A stretch of 64,000 bases of DNA, taken from positions 1,736,001-1,800,000 of the forward strand of contig NZ_CP083439.1 in NCBI RefSeq assembly GCF_021919125.1, read 5' to 3'. Each line of letters starts with the position of its first letter. Position 1 is the first letter of the stretch. The DNA is from Clavibacter sp. A6099. Lineage in GTDB: Bacteria > Actinomycetota > Actinomycetes > Actinomycetales > Microbacteriaceae. The notes below the pieces were generated by a model. That model saw nothing but the letters and a program-made list of their open reading frames with translations, was not told the origin of the DNA and searched no databases. Shown in pieces: positions 10,404-20,213 of the stretch. A program made the position numbers and the translations under genes.

Positions 10404-10970
10404 TCAGTCCTCGAGGTGGTCGCGCCCCGGCAGCCACGACTGCCCGGGCACGCCCCAGCCGCTCTTCCGGATGATCTTCGCCACGGGCTTCACGTGCTCG
10501 TGCTCGAGCCGGTCGGTGTAGAGCAGGCCGTCGAGATGGTCGAACTCGTGCTGCAGGATCCGCGCGAACCAGCCGGCCGCCTGGATCTCGAACGGGCGGC
10601 CGTCGAGGTCGACCGCGCGGAGGATCGCCCGCTCGGCGCGCACCAGCGGGAAGCGCTCGCCCGGGAACGACAGGCAGCCCTCCTCCTCGGTGTCCTCGTC
10701 GGCCTCGCGCACGGCGACGGGCGTGATGAACAGGTCCGGGTTCACGGCGACGCCCCGCAGCGGCTCGCCCTCGTCGGTCTCGTAGGAGTAGACGAACACG
10801 CGCAGCGGCACGCCCACCTGGGGAGCCGCGAGGCCGACGCCCGGCGCCTCGTCCATGGTGTCGAACATGTCGGCCACCAGGGTGCGCAGGTCGTCGTCGA
10901 ACGCCTCCACCTCGCGGGCCGGGGCGTGCAGGACGGGGTCTCCGGTGATCCGGATGGGGAGGACGGCCAT
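10404..10970 (-). CDS. def: Peptide deformylase
   Basis: Removes the formyl group from the N-terminal methionine of new proteins; a metalloenzyme, 188 residues. All three family motifs are intact: GVGLAAPQ at residues 44-51, EGCLS at 97-101 with the metal ligand Cys99, and HEFDH at 141-145 with the other two ligands and the catalytic Glu142. The C-terminal tail (GWGVPGQSWLPG) is typical of actinobacterial deformylases. It is divergent from the DMT transporter gene, with about 40 bases between starts. Confidence 0.96.
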   Translation of the reverse strand: MAVLPIRITGDPVLHAPAREVEAFDDDLRTLVADMFDTMDEAPGVGLAAPQVGVPLRVFVYSYETDEGEPLRGVAVNPDLFITPVAVREADEDTEEEGCLSFPGERFPLVRAERAILRAVDLDGRPFEIQAAGWFARILQHEFDHLDGLLYTDRLEHEHVKPVAKIIRKSGWGVPGQSWLPGRDHLED

Positions 10971-11009
10971 GCTGCCGATGATATGCGGGCCGCCGGGTAG
11001 GGTCGGGGC

Positions 11010-11921
11010 GTGCCCTTCGACGCCAGCCCCGTTCTCCAGGCCGCCTCGTTGACCCCGTACCAGGCGCTCGGCATCCCGATCGCGCTCGTCGGCGCCGTGT
11101 TCCTGTCCCTGGGCGCGCAGCTGCAGTCGCAGGGCGTCGCGAAGATGGAGGCGCGCGGGAAGAAGAGCACGGCGGGCCTCAGCCTCCGCCAGCTGGGCGC
11201 GCTGCTCGGCCGCCCGTCATGGGTCGCCGGCACCGTGATGCTCGGCCTCGCCATCGTGTTCCAGCTCGCGAGCCTGCGCCTCGCGCCCCTCATCGTGGTG
11301 CAGCCGCTCGGCGCGGTGGCGCTCGTGGTCACGGCCGTCCTCAACTCCCGCGCCACGGGGAAGCGCCTCGACCTCAAGGCCAAGCGCGCGGTCGGGCTGT
11401 GCATCGGCGGCGTCGGCCTGTTCGTGGTCTTCGCGGCCGTCTTCGCGAAGGAGACGCCCATCCGCACGCCCGAGCTGATCACGATCCTGGTGATCCTCGC
11501 GGTCGTGCTCGCGCTGCTCGGCGGCCTCTTCCTCTACTTCCGCAAGCACGTCCGCGCGATCTTCTACATCATCAGCGCGGGCGTGCTCTACGGCTTCGTC
11601 GCGACGCTCGCCAAGGTCGTCATCAACCGCCTCACGACGGGCGACTTCGACGTGCTCACCGGCGTCTGCATCGTGGCCCTCGTCGCGGCGACCCTGCTCG
11701 GCGCGTACTTCGTGCAGACCGCGTACTCGTCGGGACCGCCCGACCTCGTCATCGCGGGGCTCACGGTGGTCGACCCGCTCGTGGCCGTGTGCATCGGCGT
11801 GACCGTCCTCGGGGAGGCAGCGGACGCGCCGCTCTACGCCGGCGTGGCCTTCCTCGTCGCGGGCGCGGTGGCGGTCATCGGCGTGTTCCAGCTCGCGAAG
11901 CACCACCCGCACGCGTCCTGA
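11010..11921 (+). CDS. DMT-superfamily (NIPA/EamA-like) membrane transporter
   Basis: An integral membrane protein of 303 residues with about nine hydrophobic segments, beginning near residue 17. Two halves with similar patterns (PLIVVQPLGAVALVVTAVLN near residue 92 and PDLVIAGLTVVDPLVAVCIG near 247) are typical of drug/metabolite-superfamily transporters, in particular the magnesium-transporter-like NIPA branch. The start is GTG, preceded by TAGGGT at 10998-11003 with a six-base gap, which suggests a leaderless message. The substrate is unknown. Confidence 0.8.
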   Translation: MPFDASPVLQAASLTPYQALGIPIALVGAVFLSLGAQLQSQGVAKMEARGKKSTAGLSLRQLGALLGRPSWVAGTVMLGLAIVFQLASLRLAPLIVVQPLGAVALVVTAVLNSRATGKRLDLKAKRAVGLCIGGVGLFVVFAAVFAKETPIRTPELITILVILAVVLALLGGLFLYFRKHVRAIFYIISAGVLYGFVATLAKVVINRLTTGDFDVLTGVCIVALVAATLLGAYFVQTAYSSGPPDLVIAGLTVVDPLVAVCIGVTVLGEAADAPLYAGVAFLVAGAVAVIGVFQLAKHHPHAS

Positions 11922-12102
11922 CCCGCCTGCATCCCCGGGCGCCGAGGGGAGCCCCGGGCGCACCGAGGGCGGCTGCCCCGACCCCGGTGCGCCGTCGGGC
12001 CGCCCCGGGGCCCGTGCGATACGTTGCTCTGCGACACCCGGCCCGCGCCACCCCGATCCACGTGACGCGCGCCGGACGCCGACACCACTGGAGAGACACT
12101 TC

Positions 12103-13362
12103 TTGCCGAACACCTCAGGGCAGACCCCGCGCGAGCCGGCGACCCCCGGTCGACCGCTGCGCATCCTCATCGGCGCGGACACGTTCCCGCCGGACGTGAA
12201 CGGGGCGGCGCGCTTCGCGGAGCGCCTCGCGGGGGGCCTCGTCCGCCGCGGCCACGAGGTGCACATCGTCGCCCCGGCGGCGAGCCGCAAGCACGGCACG
12301 TGGACCGAGGTCCACGACGGCCAGGAGATGACCGCGCACCGCCTGCGCAGCTGGCGCTGGTACCCGCACGACTGGCTGCGGTTCGCGCTGCCGTGGACCG
12401 TGAACCAGAACAGCGCCCGGATCCTCGACGCCGTGCAGCCCGACGTGGTGCACTTCCAGTCGCACATCGTCACGGGCCGCGGCCTCAGCATCGAGGCCGA
12501 GAAGCGCGGCATCCGCATCATCGGCACCAACCACTTCATGCCGGAGAACATGCTCCAGCACACGCTGCTGCCGGTCGCGTGGCAGGACAAGGCCATCACG
12601 ATGGCCTGGAAGGCCGCGCGCCGCACCTTCGGGCGCGCCGAGGCCGTCACGACGCCGACGCGCCGCGCCGCCCAGTTCCTCGAGCGCTACACGGGCCTCT
12701 CCGGCGTCATCGCCATCTCGTGCGGCATCGACGCGGCCAACTACACGCCCGACTTCTCGCCGCGCACCCGCAACCGCATCGTCTTCGTCGGCCGGGTGAC
12801 GGGGGAGAAGCAGATCGACGTGCTGCTGCGCGCGTTCGCGATCCTGCCCGCGTCGCTCGACGCCGAGCTCGAGATCGTGGGCGGCGGCGACCAGAAGTCG
12901 GCGCTCGAGAAGCTCGCCGCCGACCTCGGCATCGCGGACCGCACGACCTTCACCGGCTACGTGTCCGACGGGGAGCTGCGCCGCGCGTACACGCGCGCCA
13001 CCGTGCTCGCCATGCCGAGCATCGCCGAGCTGCAGTCCATCGTCACGATGGAGGCGATGGCCTCCGCGCTGCCCGTCGTGGCGGCCGACGCCATGGCCCT
13101 CCCGCACCTCGTGCACGACGGCGAGAACGGCTACCTCTTCCGACCCGGCGACGTCGACGACCTCGCGACGAAGCTGCAGCGGGTGCTCGAGCTCCCCGAG
13201 GAGGAGCTCCAGCGCATGAAGCGCGAGAGCCTCGCGGTGGTCGCCACGCACGACATCGAGCGCACGATCTCGACGTTCGAGAGCCTGTATCGTGGCGAGT
13301 CCGTGGCCGCGCCGGTCACGGACGAGGCACGCGGACGCACGGACGGCCACACCGCCGTCTAG
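12103..13362 (+). CDS. Family GT4 glycosyltransferase (PimB/MgtA-like)
   Basis: A nucleotide- or polyprenyl-sugar-dependent retaining glycosyltransferase, 419 residues. The N-terminal GT-B domain has LIGADTFPPDVNGAARFAER. The C-terminal domain has FVGRVTGEKQIDVLLRA near residue 227, and the donor-site segment PSIAELQSIVTMEAMASALP near 305, with the E-x7-E pattern. Closest recognisable relatives are the alpha-mannosyltransferases of lipid or wall glycan synthesis (PimB, MgtA). The start is TTG 12103, preceded by GGAGAG at a suitable distance. It has no membrane segment and probably works at the inner face of the membrane. The acceptor is unknown. Confidence 0.85.
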   Translation: MPNTSGQTPREPATPGRPLRILIGADTFPPDVNGAARFAERLAGGLVRRGHEVHIVAPAASRKHGTWTEVHDGQEMTAHRLRSWRWYPHDWLRFALPWTVNQNSARILDAVQPDVVHFQSHIVTGRGLSIEAEKRGIRIIGTNHFMPENMLQHTLLPVAWQDKAITMAWKAARRTFGRAEAVTTPTRRAAQFLERYTGLSGVIAISCGIDAANYTPDFSPRTRNRIVFVGRVTGEKQIDVLLRAFAILPASLDAELEIVGGGDQKSALEKLAADLGIADRTTFTGYVSDGELRRAYTRATVLAMPSIAELQSIVTMEAMASALPVVAADAMALPHLVHDGENGYLFRPGDVDDLATKLQRVLELPEEELQRMKRESLAVVATHDIERTISTFESLYRGESVAAPVTDEARGRTDGHTAV

Positions 13363-13374
13363 GCACGCCGTCTC

Positions 13375-13448
13375 GGGGCGGTAGCTCAGCTGGTCAGAGC
13401 AGCGGACTCATAATCCGTCGGTCATGGGTTCAAGTCCCATCCGCCCTA
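13375..13448 (+). tRNA. tRNA with CAU anticodon (elongator Met, or Ile2)
   Basis: A 74-base cloverleaf. The acceptor GGGGCGG pairs with CCGCCCT (G1-U72 wobble) with discriminator A. The anticodon loop CTCATAA gives CAU, and the T arm has GGTTCAAGTCC. The initiator-specific mismatch with three G-C pairs in the anticodon stem is absent, so it is not tRNA-fMet. Whether C34 is modified to lysidine (AUA-reading Ile2) or left as Met cannot be settled by eye. Confidence 0.93.
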
Positions 13449-13721
13449 CTCCCGCCCGGCCCGGCTCCGCGCGCACGGCCGCGCGCGGGTCCCCTCGGCC
13501 CTCCCGTCGTCCGCCCTCTCGCCCGCGACCCTCGGACTGGGGTCCGCGCCGCCCTAGCACGGCGCCGCTCAGACCGCCACGGCGATGTCCGCTCTATTAC
13601 CATGGGTATCGAAATCACCCCGGTCGCGGGGCTCCCGAGGGCCGCCGACGACTGCCACCGGCCACCCGCCGACGAGGCGCCAGCGCGCGCGTCGCGCCCG
13701 CCGCCGACCCGCGAGGACACG

Positions 13722-15914
13722 ATGACGAGCACTCGACCCACCCGCACGAGCCGATCCGCGACGGTCGCGCCCGAGGGATCGAGCACGCGTTCGTTCCGCG
13801 GCGACATCCAGGGCCTCCGCGCCCTCGCCGTGATCGCGGTCATCCTCGACCACCTGCTCGCCTGGCCGTCCGGCGGCTTCCTCGGCGTCGACGTCTTCTT
13901 CGTGATCTCCGGCTTCATCATCACGTCGCTCCTGCTGCGCCAGCACGACAAGCGCGGGCGGATCTCGTTCGCCGACTTCTACCGCAAGCGCGTGAAGCGC
14001 ATCCTCCCGGCCTCGACCGCGGTGCTCCTCGTCACCGTGCTCGCCAGCTGGATGGTGTTCCTCTCCGGCCGCGCGTCCGCGATCGCGTGGGACAGCGTCG
14101 CCGCGTTCTTCTTCGTCGCCAACTGGCGCTTCGCCGCGACCGACACCGACTACTGGGCCGCCGACAGCGCCGTCTCGCCCGTGCAGCACTACTGGTCGCT
14201 CGGCGTGGAGGAGCAGTTCTACGTCGTCTGGCCGATCCTCCTCACGATCGGCCTCGCGCTCTCGCTGCGGTTCCGCGGGCCGGGCCGCTACCGAGGGGTC
14301 CTCACCGCGATCCTCGTCGTCATCACGGTCGGATCCTTCGCGTGGGCCATGGCGGACACCGCCGGCAACGCCGCCGTCGCCTACTTCTCCACGCTCTCCC
14401 GCGCCTGGGAGCTCGGCGTGGGGGCGCTGCTGGCCGTCGCCACCCCGCTGCTGCGCCGCATCCCGGATGCCGCGCGTCCGGTCATCGCGTGGGCGGGGCT
14501 CGCCGTCATCGCGTACGGGCTGTTCGCGCTGAGCAGCGAGTCGCCGATCCCGGCGCCCGGCTCCGCGATCCCCGTCCTCGGCGCCGCGCTCGTCATCGCC
14601 GGCGGCACGGGCGGCGCGCAGCGCTTCCTCTGGCCGCTCACGAATCCCGTCTCGCGCTACCTCGGCGACATCTCGTACTCGCTCTACCTCTGGCACTTCC
14701 CGGTCATCGTGATCCTCGCGGCGGTCTCCGACACCGCGGGGCTCGCCTACCCGGTCATCGTGCTCGTGCTCACCCTCGGCCTCTCGGTGCTCTCGTACCA
14801 CGGCCTCGAGGACCCGATCCGCCGCTCGCACTGGCTCGAGCCCGGCGCCGCGGCGCGCAGGAAGAAGAAGCGCGCGCGTCGCCGCCCGGGATTCGGCGCG
14901 TCCACGGGCACGAAGGTCGCCGCCCTCGGGACGGCCGCGCTCCTCACGGTCACGTTCATCAGCCTCGCCGTCGTCCGGCAGCAGGAGATCCAGGAGGCGT
15001 CGCGCATCGCCCCGGGCCCGGCCGCGTCCGGCGAGGCCGACGCCGCTGACCCCGCCGTGCTCGCGGCCGGCGACCTGGGCGCGCTGCAGGTCCAGATCCG
15101 CGACGCCCTCGCCGCGACCAGCTGGCCCGCGCTCGACCCGGCGATCGACGGCCTGGAGAAGTCCGCCGTCCCCGTCGAGGACGGCCAGGGCTGCGGCCGC
15201 ACCGACGTGGCTAACCCGCGCTCCTGCTCCTTCGGCGACAGCCGGAAGCCCACGATCATGGTGCTCGGCGACTCGACCGGCATCACGCTGCTGCCCACGG
15301 TGCGGGCGATGTTCGAGGCGACGCACCACATCCGCGGGCTCACCTTCGCCGGGTGCGCCGTGATGGACGTCCAGTGGGACTTCCCCGACGCGTCCACGAA
15401 GGGCGGATGCCTGGACTTCCGCGAGAAGGCGATCGCCGCCATCCAGGAGGAGAAGCCGGAGATCCTGTTCGTCAGCAACAGCTACGGGCAGATCCTCAAG
15501 CTCGCGTCCAAGGCGACCGGCGACGACGCGGTTGCCGAGTGGTCCGCGGGAGTCCAGAGCACGGTAGGCCAGGTCCGCGACAGCGTCGGCAAGGTCGTCC
15601 TCGTCTCGTCGCCTCCCACCGGGCAGCCGCTCGAGACCTGCGCCACGAAGGTCTCGACGCCCGCCGACTGCCAGGCCTCGATCCCGGGCGCCTGGAAGGT
15701 GGGGGACCGCGCGCAGCAGGACGCGGCCACCGCGCTCGGCATCGCCTACCTCGACACCTCGTCGCTGTTCTGCTGGGAGGAGACCTGCCCGTCGTTCGTC
15801 GGCAGCACGCCGACGAAGCGCGACAGCGTGCACACCACGCCGCAGTACGCGGCCGTCATCACGCCGGCGTTCCGGCAGATGCTCGACGAGGCGCTCGCGG
15901 GCGTCCCGGCCTGA
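13722..15914 (+). CDS. Acyltransferase family 3 membrane protein with C-terminal SGNH domain
   Basis: An O-acyltransferase of the OafA type, 730 residues. The N-terminal half starts FRGDIQGLRALAVIAVILDH, the family 3 signature, and contains about ten membrane segments to residue 370. A basic cytoplasmic stretch and an eleventh segment (about residues 403-423) precede an extracellular SGNH hydrolase-like domain with GDS around Ser518 and the Asp701-x-x-His704 pair, so the catalytic triad looks complete. It should O-acetylate an envelope glycan. ATG 13722 with GCGAGGAC upstream is preferred; an in-frame ATG at 13602 would add 40 residues of low-complexity Pro/Ala. The neighbouring fucose genes fit a polysaccharide role. 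Confidence 0.88.
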   Translation: MTSTRPTRTSRSATVAPEGSSTRSFRGDIQGLRALAVIAVILDHLLAWPSGGFLGVDVFFVISGFIITSLLLRQHDKRGRISFADFYRKRVKRILPASTAVLLVTVLASWMVFLSGRASAIAWDSVAAFFFVANWRFAATDTDYWAADSAVSPVQHYWSLGVEEQFYVVWPILLTIGLALSLRFRGPGRYRGVLTAILVVITVGSFAWAMADTAGNAAVAYFSTLSRAWELGVGALLAVATPLLRRIPDAARPVIAWAGLAVIAYGLFALSSESPIPAPGSAIPVLGAALVIAGGTGGAQRFLWPLTNPVSRYLGDISYSLYLWHFPVIVILAAVSDTAGLAYPVIVLVLTLGLSVLSYHGLEDPIRRSHWLEPGAAARRKKKRARRRPGFGASTGTKVAALGTAALLTVTFISLAVVRQQEIQEASRIAPGPAASGEADAADPAVLAAGDLGALQVQIRDALAATSWPALDPAIDGLEKSAVPVEDGQGCGRTDVANPRSCSFGDSRKPTIMVLGDSTGITLLPTVRAMFEATHHIRGLTFAGCAVMDVQWDFPDASTKGGCLDFREKAIAAIQEEKPEILFVSNSYGQILKLASKATGDDAVAEWSAGVQSTVGQVRDSVGKVVLVSSPPTGQPLETCATKVSTPADCQASIPGAWKVGDRAQQDAATALGIAYLDTSSLFCWEETCPSFVGSTPTKRDSVHTTPQYAAVITPAFRQMLDEALAGVPA

Positions 15915-15955
15915 TCCACGCGCACGGGCGGGCGTCCCGGCCTCATCCACGCGCA
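15899..15955. repeat. Tandem duplication of a 26-base segment at the gene end
   Basis: Positions 15899-15924 and 15930-15955 are 25/26 identical, with a period of 31 bases. The first copy contains the stop codon of the acyltransferase gene; in the second copy the TGA has become TCA. The duplication therefore copies the 3' end of the gene into the intergenic space. Confidence 0.85.
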
Positions 15956-15961
15956 TGACGA

Positions 15962-15995
15962 CGACGGCCGCCGCGCGGATGCGCGACGGCCGTCG
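15962..15995. terminator. Bidirectional hairpin between acyltransferase and fcl
   Basis: A 15-base stem with a single mismatch (15962-15976 with 15981-15995) and a GGAT loop. It lies between two convergent genes (stops at 15914 and 16012), so it can end both transcripts. No U tract is present on either side. Confidence 0.65.
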
Positions 15996-16011
15996 GATCG
16001 AGCGGGAGCGG

Positions 16012-17022
16012 CTACTCCCGGAGCGTCGTGATGTGCTCGCGGTACCACTCGACAGTGGAGCGCAGGCCCTCGTCGAGGCCGATGGACGAGGTCCACCCGG
16101 CGTCGGCGAGCTTGGAGACGTCGAGCAGCTTCTGCGGCGTGCCGTCCGGCTTCGACGTGTCCCACTCCGTGCGGCCCTCGTAGCCGACGACGCGCGCGAT
16201 GGTCTCCGCGATCTCGCGGATCGTCACGTCGCTGCCCGTGCCCACGTTGACCTGCTCGGGCCCGTCGTAGTGCTCGAGGAGGTGGAGGCACGCGGCGGCC
16301 ATGTCGTCGACGTGCAGGAACTCGCGGCGCGGCGTGCCAGTGCCCCAGTTCGTCACCGACTCCGCGCCGGACGAGCGCGCCTCGTCGTAGCGGCGGATGA
16401 GCGCGGGCAGCACGTGCGACCCCTGGGGCGAGAAGTTGTCGCCCGGCCCGTAGAGGTTCGTCGGCATCGCCGAGATCCACGGCAGCCCGTACTGACGGCG
16501 CACGGCCTGGATCTGCATGATGCCCGCGATCTTCGCGATCGCGTACGCGTCGTTGGTGGGCTCGAGGTGACCGGTGAGGAGGCTGTCCTCGGTGATCGGC
16601 TGCGGCGCGAGCTTCGGGTAGATGCACGAGGATCCGAGGAACAGCAGGCGGTCGACGCCGTGCGCGAGCGCGGCGTCGAGCACGTTGACCTGGATCCGGA
16701 GGTTGTCGCTGAGGAAGTCGACCGGGTAGGTGCTGTTGGCGAGGATCCCGCCCACCTTGGCGGCCGCGAGCACCACGTGCACCGGCTTCTCGGCGGCGAA
16801 GAAGGCGAAGACCGCGTCGCGGTCCTTGAGGTCGAGCTCGGCTGAGGTGCGGCCGATGACGTCGGTGAAGCCCTCGGCCTCGAGCCGGCGCACGATCGCC
16901 GACCCGACGAGGCCGCGGTGGCCGGCCACGTAGACGCGGGCCGAGCGGTCGAGCGGCGCGGGCGTGAAGGCGACGGCGTCCCGCTCGTCGGCGGCGGCGC
17001 CGGCCGCGGGGGCCGCGCTCAC
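16012..17022 (-). CDS. fcl: GDP-L-fucose synthase (GDP-4-keto-6-deoxymannose epimerase/reductase)
   Basis: Converts GDP-4-keto-6-deoxy-D-mannose into GDP-L-fucose with NADPH; 336 residues. The cofactor motif GHRGLVG is at residues 34-40. The catalytic Ser is in SSCIYPK (131-137), with Tyr160 and Lys164 in YAIAK. I chose GTG 17022 because it overlaps the gmd stop (GTGA), as expected for a coupled gmd-fcl pair, and leaves a short unconserved 27-residue lead. Together with Gmd it supplies the fucose donor for the polysaccharide genes that diverge upstream. Confidence 0.94.
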   Translation of the reverse strand: MSAAPAAGAAADERDAVAFTPAPLDRSARVYVAGHRGLVGSAIVRRLEAEGFTDVIGRTSAELDLKDRDAVFAFFAAEKPVHVVLAAAKVGGILANSTYPVDFLSDNLRIQVNVLDAALAHGVDRLLFLGSSCIYPKLAPQPITEDSLLTGHLEPTNDAYAIAKIAGIMQIQAVRRQYGLPWISAMPTNLYGPGDNFSPQGSHVLPALIRRYDEARSSGAESVTNWGTGTPRREFLHVDDMAAACLHLLEHYDGPEQVNVGTGSDVTIREIAETIARVVGYEGRTEWDTSKPDGTPQKLLDVSKLADAGWTSSIGLDEGLRSTVEWYREHITTLRE

Positions 17023-18071
17023 GCCTCGACCGCGGCCGGCTCGGCCGTGCCCCAGCTCGCGAGCTTCACGGAGTCGATCCACGGGCGCCCCTCGGCCTCG
17101 AGCGCGGCGATGTCGGCGTCCACCATGATCCGGGCGAGCATCGTGGTGTCGACCGTGGCCTTCCAGCCGAGCTTCTCCTCGGCCTTGGTGGCGTCGCCCA
17201 CCAGGGCGTCGACCTCGGTGGGGCGGAGGTAGCGCGGGTCGAACCGGACGTGCTCGGACCAGTCGAGCCCCGCGTGCGAGAACGCGGTCTCGAGGAAGTC
17301 GCGCACGGTGAAGTTGCCGCCGGTGGCGAGCACGAAGTCGTCGGGCTCGTCGGCCTGCAGCATCCGCCACATGCCCTCGACGTACTCGGCGGCGTAGCCC
17401 CAGTCGCGGATGCTGTCGAGGTTGCCGAGGTACACGTGGTCCTGCTTGCCGGCCTTGATGGCGGCGACCGCGCGCGTGATCTTGCGGGTCACGAACGTCT
17501 CGCCGCGGCGGGGCGACTCGTGGTTGAACAGGATCCCGTTGACGGCGAACATGTCGTACGCCTCGCGGTAGTTCTTCGTGATCCAGAAGCTGTAGAGCTT
17601 CGCGGCCCCGTACGGGGAGCGCGGGTAGAACGGCGTGGTCTCGCTCTGCGGCGGGGGAGTGGCCCCGTACAGCTCGCTCGAGGAGGCCTGGTAGAAGCGG
17701 GTCTCGATGCCCGAGAGGCGCACGGCCTCGAGCAGGCGGATGGTGCCGGTCCCCGTCGTGTCGGCGGTGTGCTCCGGCTCGTCGAACGAGACGCGCACGT
17801 GCGACTGGGCCGCGAGGTTGTAGACCTCGTCGGGCTGGATCTGCATCATCAGCGTCGTGAGGCGCGAGCCGTCGCTCAGGTCGCCGTAGTGGAGGAAGAG
17901 CTTCGCGCCGTCCTCGTGCGGGTCCTGGTACAGGTGGTCGATGCGGGACGTGTTGAACGTCGACGAGCGGCGGATGAGGCCGTGGACCTCGTAGCCCTTG
18001 GCGAGCAGCAGCTCCGCCAGGTACGAGCCGTCCTGCCCGGTGATGCCGGTGATGAAAGCCTTCTTGGCCAT
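17019..18071 (-). CDS. gmd: GDP-mannose 4,6-dehydratase
   Basis: First enzyme of GDP-L-fucose synthesis, converting GDP-mannose to GDP-4-keto-6-deoxymannose; 350 residues, the usual length. The NADP motif GITGQDG is at residues 9-15, the catalytic SSELYG near 131-136, and the YxxxK pair is Tyr154/Lys158. The ATG is preceded by GGGGGGA on the coding strand. It overlaps the fcl start by four bases. A 170-base divergent region separates it from the glycosyltransferase gene at 18242 and probably carries promoters for both. Confidence 0.96.
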   Translation of the reverse strand: MAKKAFITGITGQDGSYLAELLLAKGYEVHGLIRRSSTFNTSRIDHLYQDPHEDGAKLFLHYGDLSDGSRLTTLMMQIQPDEVYNLAAQSHVRVSFDEPEHTADTTGTGTIRLLEAVRLSGIETRFYQASSSELYGATPPPQSETTPFYPRSPYGAAKLYSFWITKNYREAYDMFAVNGILFNHESPRRGETFVTRKITRAVAAIKAGKQDHVYLGNLDSIRDWGYAAEYVEGMWRMLQADEPDDFVLATGGNFTVRDFLETAFSHAGLDWSEHVRFDPRYLRPTEVDALVGDATKAEEKLGWKATVDTTMLARIMVDADIAALEAEGRPWIDSVKLASWGTAEPAAVEA

Positions 18072-18241
18072 GGATCCCCCCAGATTCTCATGCGGTGCGA
18101 CGCGACGGCGGCGGGGCAGTCGCCCGGCGCGGCCGTCCGTCCGGTCGAATCTAACGTGACCGCGCCGCTCGACGGCAATCGGGGTACGACGCCGCGCGGT
18201 CCGTTAACGACATCGAAACCTCCAGGCACCAGAATGGGGTC

Positions 18242-19528
18242 ATGGGGGATTTGAGCACGACCGACGCTGCGCGCACGCAGACGGCGGACCTGGGGGGCCT
18301 CACGGTCTGCCTGGTCGGCATCAACTACTGGCCGGAGACCACGGGCATCGCGCCGTACACCACCGCGATGGCCGAGGCGCTCACCGACGCGGGGGCGTCG
18401 GTGCACGTGGTCACCGGGATACCGCACTACCCGCAGTGGAAGCTGCAGGACGAGCGGTACGCCGAGGGCAGGCGTTGGGAGGAGATGCGCGACGGCGTCC
18501 GCATCACCCGCGTCCGCCACACCATCCCGGAGACGCCCGACCTCGCGGGCAGGGCCAAGCTCGAGGCGAGCTTCCTGCGCGGGGCGCTCCGCGAGGTGCG
18601 GCGCGACACGAGCGAGGTCGTCATCGCGGTCACGCCGTCGCTCGCCGGCCTCGCCGCCGGTGCGCTCGGACGCGGCCGCCGGCCGTTCGGCGTGCTGGTG
18701 CAGGACCTCACGGGCAACGCCGCGGGCGAGTCCGGCACCACCGGGGGCCGCGCATCGCGCCTCATCGCGTCGGGGGAGTACGCGCTCCTCCGCCGGGCCG
18801 ACCGCATCGGCGTCATCACGCCCCGCTTCGGCGACCTGCTGATCCAGCAGGGCCTGCCCGACGCATCCATCTCCGGGCTCCCGAACTTCACGCACATCAC
18901 GCCGGTGGACGTCTCCACCGCGGCCGCCCGCACCCGGCTCGGCTGGACCCGTGAGGCGTTCACCGTGGTCCACACCGGCAACATGGGGATGAAGCAGGGG
19001 CTGGAGTCGGTCGTCGAGGCCGCGCGCCTCTCGGACGAGCGGGACCTCGGCATCGAGTTCGTGCTCGTGGGCGACGGCAACCAGCGGGCCGCCCTCGAGG
19101 CGCAGGGTGCCGGGATCCGCTCGCTCCGCTTCGTCCCGCCGCTGGACGGGGACGACTACCCGTACGCGCTGGCCGCGGCCGACGCGCTCCTGCTCAACGA
19201 GAAGCCGGGCGTGCGCGAGATGAGCATGCCGTCGAAGCTCACGTCCTACACGAGCAGCCGGCGCCCGATCATCGCCGCGGTCGAGGACGGCGGCATCACC
19301 GAGAGCGTCGTGCGCGAGCACGGGGCGGCGGCCATCATCCCGCCGGGCGACCCGGAGCGGCTCCTCCAGGCGGCGCAGGACCTGCGCTGCGACACCGAGG
19401 GCGCCGCGGTCCTCACGACCGCCGCGCAGCGGATGTACCAGAACCGGTACTCGCCCGTCAGCGCCCACGCCAGGTACGTGCGGTTCGCGCAGTCGCTGGC
19501 CACCCTGGGCGCCGGGGTCCACGCGTGA
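18242..19528 (+). CDS. Glycosyltransferase, WcaI-like (GT4)
   Basis: A 428-residue GT-B enzyme. The N-terminal segment LVGINYWPETTGIAPYTTAM with VVTGIPHYPQWKL is characteristic of the WcaI group of colanic-acid fucosyl/glycosyltransferases. The donor domain has HTGNMGMKQGLESVVEA near residue 240 and the loop KPGVREMSMPSKLTSYTSSR near 321. It probably adds one sugar to the lipid-linked repeat unit at the inner membrane face. It is the first gene of the polysaccharide operon. A CAGAAT hexamer ends six bases before the ATG, suggesting a leaderless transcript. Its stop overlaps the next start (GTGA). Confidence 0.87.
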   Translation: MGDLSTTDAARTQTADLGGLTVCLVGINYWPETTGIAPYTTAMAEALTDAGASVHVVTGIPHYPQWKLQDERYAEGRRWEEMRDGVRITRVRHTIPETPDLAGRAKLEASFLRGALREVRRDTSEVVIAVTPSLAGLAAGALGRGRRPFGVLVQDLTGNAAGESGTTGGRASRLIASGEYALLRRADRIGVITPRFGDLLIQQGLPDASISGLPNFTHITPVDVSTAAARTRLGWTREAFTVVHTGNMGMKQGLESVVEAARLSDERDLGIEFVLVGDGNQRAALEAQGAGIRSLRFVPPLDGDDYPYALAAADALLLNEKPGVREMSMPSKLTSYTSSRRPIIAAVEDGGITESVVREHGAAAIIPPGDPERLLQAAQDLRCDTEGAAVLTTAAQRMYQNRYSPVSAHARYVRFAQSLATLGAGVHA

Positions 19529-20109
19529 CGGCGGCGCAGGATCCCTCGACCGACGTGCCCGTGATCGACCTGTCACTGGCTCCCGGCGAGAACCAGGCCT
19601 GGGACCGCCCGAAGCGCACCGTCTACCTCTGGGCCGTGGTCGAGCTGCTCCTCGTCACGAACCCGTGGCAGATCAGCTCGTCGCTCCGCGTCCGCGCCCT
19701 CCGCGCGTTCGGTGCCGAGATCGGCGACGGCGTGGTCTTCCGGCCGCGCACGCGGGTGAAGTTCCCGTGGAAGCTGCGCATCGGCGACCGCTCGTGGATC
19801 GGCGAGGGCGTCTGGTTCCACAACCAGGACATCGTCTCGGTCGGCCACGACGTCGTCATCTCCCAGGAGACGATGCTCACCACGGGCAGCCACGCGCACC
19901 GGCGCGACATGGCCCTCATCACGCGCCCCATCGTCATCGAGCCGGGCGCGTGGATCACCTCGCGCTGCCTGGTGCTCGGCGGCGCTCACGTGGGCCGCTC
20001 AGCGCTCGCGCGGCCGATGACCGTGGTCGCGGGCGACGTGCCCGCCGACGCGATCGTCTCCGGCCCGGACTGCGCCGTCGTCGGCTCGCGCTTCGCCGGA
20101 CGCGGCTGA
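19525..20109 (+). CDS. Putative polysaccharide acetyltransferase, WcaF-like (left-handed beta-helix)
   Basis: A 194-residue acyltransferase of the hexapeptide-repeat type. After an N-terminal segment with NPWQISSSLRVRALRAFGAE come the repeats with the triad-spaced Ile/Val pattern (IGDGVVF, IGDRSWIGEGVWF, GHDVVI), then TGSHAHRRDM, the WcaF hallmark containing the catalytic His. It probably O-acetylates a sugar of the repeat unit using acetyl-CoA. The GTG start overlaps the upstream stop by four bases. Confidence 0.85.
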   Translation: MTAAQDPSTDVPVIDLSLAPGENQAWDRPKRTVYLWAVVELLLVTNPWQISSSLRVRALRAFGAEIGDGVVFRPRTRVKFPWKLRIGDRSWIGEGVWFHNQDIVSVGHDVVISQETMLTTGSHAHRRDMALITRPIVIEPGAWITSRCLVLGGAHVGRSALARPMTVVAGDVPADAIVSGPDCAVVGSRFAGRG

Positions 20110-20213
20110 CGCGCTCGTCCTCCGCGCCTCCGGCGCGCCCGGCGCATCGCGCCCACCTCCTTTTCCGCCGGCGACCGCACCTGCGCGGCGCCGCCTCGAA
20201 CGAAGGCTCCATC

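Noticed and set aside
13602-13721. Earlier in-frame ATG for the acyltransferase
   Set aside because: No ribosome site and the added 40 residues are low-complexity; ATG 13722 has GAGGA upstream.
13569-15956. 795-codon open frame antisense to the acyltransferase
   Set aside because: Same composition artefact; the sense strand has complete family 3 and SGNH motifs.
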